This document shows positions 6,524 through 7,657 of a DNA stretch of 7,657 bases, piece after piece (position 1 is the stretch's first letter; every line of letters begins with the position of its first letter). A model generated the notes under the pieces. It saw only the letters and a program-made list of their open reading frames with translations, did no database searches and was not told where the DNA came from. The position numbers and the translations under genes were made by a program. The stretch is from positions 1 through 7,657 of the forward strand of contig JADZGG010000139.1 in NCBI GenBank assembly GCA_020854015.1, read 5' to 3'. The stretch comes from Flavobacteriales bacterium (GTDB taxonomy: Bacteria > Bacteroidota > Bacteroidia > Flavobacteriales_F > PHOS-HE28).

Positions 6524-7657
6524 ATGAGCGAAACGGCGGATAAGGCAGTACGATTGAGCAAGGTGGCGCGCGAGTTCAACCTCGGCGTGCACACGGTGGT
6601 GGAGTTCCTGGAAGGGAAGGGTCACAAGGTGGACTCGAACCCCAACTCCAAGATCTCCGGCGACCAGTACGACCTGCTGCAGGCCGAGTTCGGCACCAGC
6701 AAGGCGGAGAAGGAGGCCAGCAAACAGACCGTGCAGCAGCGCCAGGAGCGCGAGAGCATCTCGCTCGTTGGAGCGGCCACCAAGGAGGTGCCGCGCATCA
6801 AGGTGGTCACCCCTGCACCGGCGCCACCCCCGCCCCCCGCCCCACCTGCCCCCGTTGCGGTCGCTCCGCCGGCACCTGCTCCGGCCGCACCCGCTCCGGA
6901 AGCGCAGCCCGAGCTGATCAAGGCACGCGCCGACAAGGCTGCTGGTCCCAAGCATGTCGGGAAGATCGACCTGGACGCCCCCAAGAAGACCGCCAAGAAA
7001 GCCGCAGCAACGGCTCCCCCGGCCCCCTCTCCCGAGGCTCCGGCCCCGGTCGCTCCAGTGGCCCCCGCAGCGCCGGAAACCCCACCTGCCGCACCAGTTG
7101 AACCCCAACTGATCCGTGCCACGGCCGAACGCCTGACCGGTGTGAAGACCTTGGGCAAGATCGAGCTGCCCGTCGAGAAGGAGCGCAAGCCCGCCGAACG
7201 CCCTGGTGACGACCGCGGTCGCCGCAAGCGCATCGTGAAGCCCGGGCCCGTCAACATCGACCGGGCCGTTCAACAGGAACAGCGCGCACCTTCGCCCACC
7301 GGTCGTCCCGGTGAGCTCGATGAGAACGCTGTGAAGCGCAAGGTGAGCGAGACGCTTGCCCGCCTCACCGGTGGCAAGAGCAAAGGTTCCAAGTTGCGCC
7401 GCGACAAGCGTGACCAGCGCTACCAGCGCTTCGAAGAAGAACAGGCCGCTCGCGACCTGGCCGGCAAGACATTGAAGGTCACCGAATTCGTGACCGCCAG
7501 CGAATTGGCGTCCATGATGAGCGTGCCCGTCACTGACATCATCAAGGCCTGCTTCAGCTTGGGCATGATGGTGAGCATCAACCAGCGCCTCGATGCCGAG
7601 ACACTCTCCGTGATCGCGGAGGAGTATGGCTTCAAGGTGGAGTTCGTGGGTGCAGAC
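6524..7657 (+). CDS. infB: Translation initiation factor IF2, N-terminal 378 residues (3' end outside window)
   Basis: GTPase that recruits initiator fMet-tRNA to the 30S subunit and promotes subunit joining; the GTPase domain lies beyond the right edge. ATG at 6524 is the only in-frame start after the TAG at 6467. Residues 9-56 (VRLSKVAREFNLGVHTVVEF, then SNPNSKI) match the N-terminal domain of Bacteroidota IF2. Residues about 94-200 form a Pro/Ala-rich disordered linker holding two diverged copies of a motif ending in GKIDL/GKIEL. A basic stretch (DRGRRKRIVK, 230-239) and a charged helix (about 264-312) follow. The IF2_N domain occupies about 315-377: LKVTEFVTASELASMM, then DIIKACFSLGMMVSINQ and EEYGFKVEFV. 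Position after nusA and the domain order make the call firm. High GC in the linker reflects its Pro and Ala codons rather than transfer. Confidence 0.96.
   Translation, partial: MSETADKAVRLSKVAREFNLGVHTVVEFLEGKGHKVDSNPNSKISGDQYDLLQAEFGTSKAEKEASKQTVQQRQERESISLVGAATKEVPRIKVVTPAPAPPPPPAPPAPVAVAPPAPAPAAPAPEAQPELIKARADKAAGPKHVGKIDLDAPKKTAKKAAATAPPAPSPEAPAPVAPVAPAAPETPPAAPVEPQLIRATAERLTGVKTLGKIELPVEKERKPAERPGDDRGRRKRIVKPGPVNIDRAVQQEQRAPSPTGRPGELDENAVKRKVSETLARLTGGKSKGSKLRRDKRDQRYQRFEEEQAARDLAGKTLKVTEFVTASELASMMSVPVTDIIKACFSLGMMVSINQRLDAETLSVIAEEYGFKVEFVGAD
6908..6973 (+). repeat. IF2 linker repeat, copy 1
   Basis: Encodes infB residues 129-150, beginning PELIKA and ending GKIDL. Aligned without gaps to copy 2, it is identical at 11 of 22 positions, with several E/Q, K/R, D/E and V/L replacements. 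It is embedded in Pro/Ala-rich sequence. It is a protein-level repeat; the DNA copies have diverged. Confidence 0.6.
7103..7168 (+). repeat. IF2 linker repeat, copy 2
   Basis: Encodes infB residues 194-215, beginning PQLIRA and ending GKIEL, 65 residues after copy 1. The shared positions centre on P-x-L-I-[KR]-A and GKI[DE]L. Similar motifs are familiar from IF2 linkers in this phylum from general knowledge, so it is probably a short interaction motif rather than a recent duplication. Confidence 0.6.

Noticed and set aside
6344..7273. Minus-strand frame of 309 codons, Gly/Arg-rich, opposite infB
   Set aside because: The Gly/Arg-rich composition is the reverse reading of the Pro/Ala linker of IF2.

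Overview
The window is a housekeeping stretch from a GC-rich member of the Bacteroidota, possibly a high-GC Flavobacteriales-like lineage. The phylum call rests on three things: a rimP-nusA-infB order with no ylxR or L7Ae-type gene between nusA and infB; a two-domain M16 peptidase with a long insertion and a signal peptide ending in a Gln-starting mature protein; and a promoter-like TACTTTTG that fits the phylum's TAnnTTTG -7 consensus. Starts other than infB's also lack Shine-Dalgarno sequences, as is usual in this phylum. No mobile element, CRISPR array, tRNA or rRNA gene was seen.

Minus strand, positions 1-4558: the 5' two thirds or so of polA (DNA polymerase I, cut by the left edge) lies downstream of a complete 969-residue exported M16 zinc peptidase gene. 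They are separated by 101 bases that hold a strong two-part hairpin, probably the peptidase gene's terminator, and a promoter-like box very close to the polA start.

Positions 4559-4720 are a divergent intergenic region. It carries a weak candidate promoter for the peptidase on the minus strand and a good one for the rimP operon on the plus strand. Between the plus-strand promoter and rimP lies a perfect 8-bp hairpin followed by a T run, placed like a leader attenuator. A 19-codon ORF runs through that hairpin and ends in an ATGA overlap with the rimP start.

Plus strand, positions 4721-7657: rimP (30S maturation), nusA (transcription elongation, termination and antitermination) and the start of infB (translation initiation factor IF2, cut by the right edge before its GTPase domain). 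The rimP and nusA genes are 7 bases apart. The nusA-infB gap of 92 bases has two hairpins and two AAAGGAG motifs exactly 20 bases apart. The three products tie ribosome assembly, transcription elongation and translation initiation together, and the operon is autoregulated through its leader in other bacteria. The leader is therefore the most interesting part of this otherwise ordinary region.
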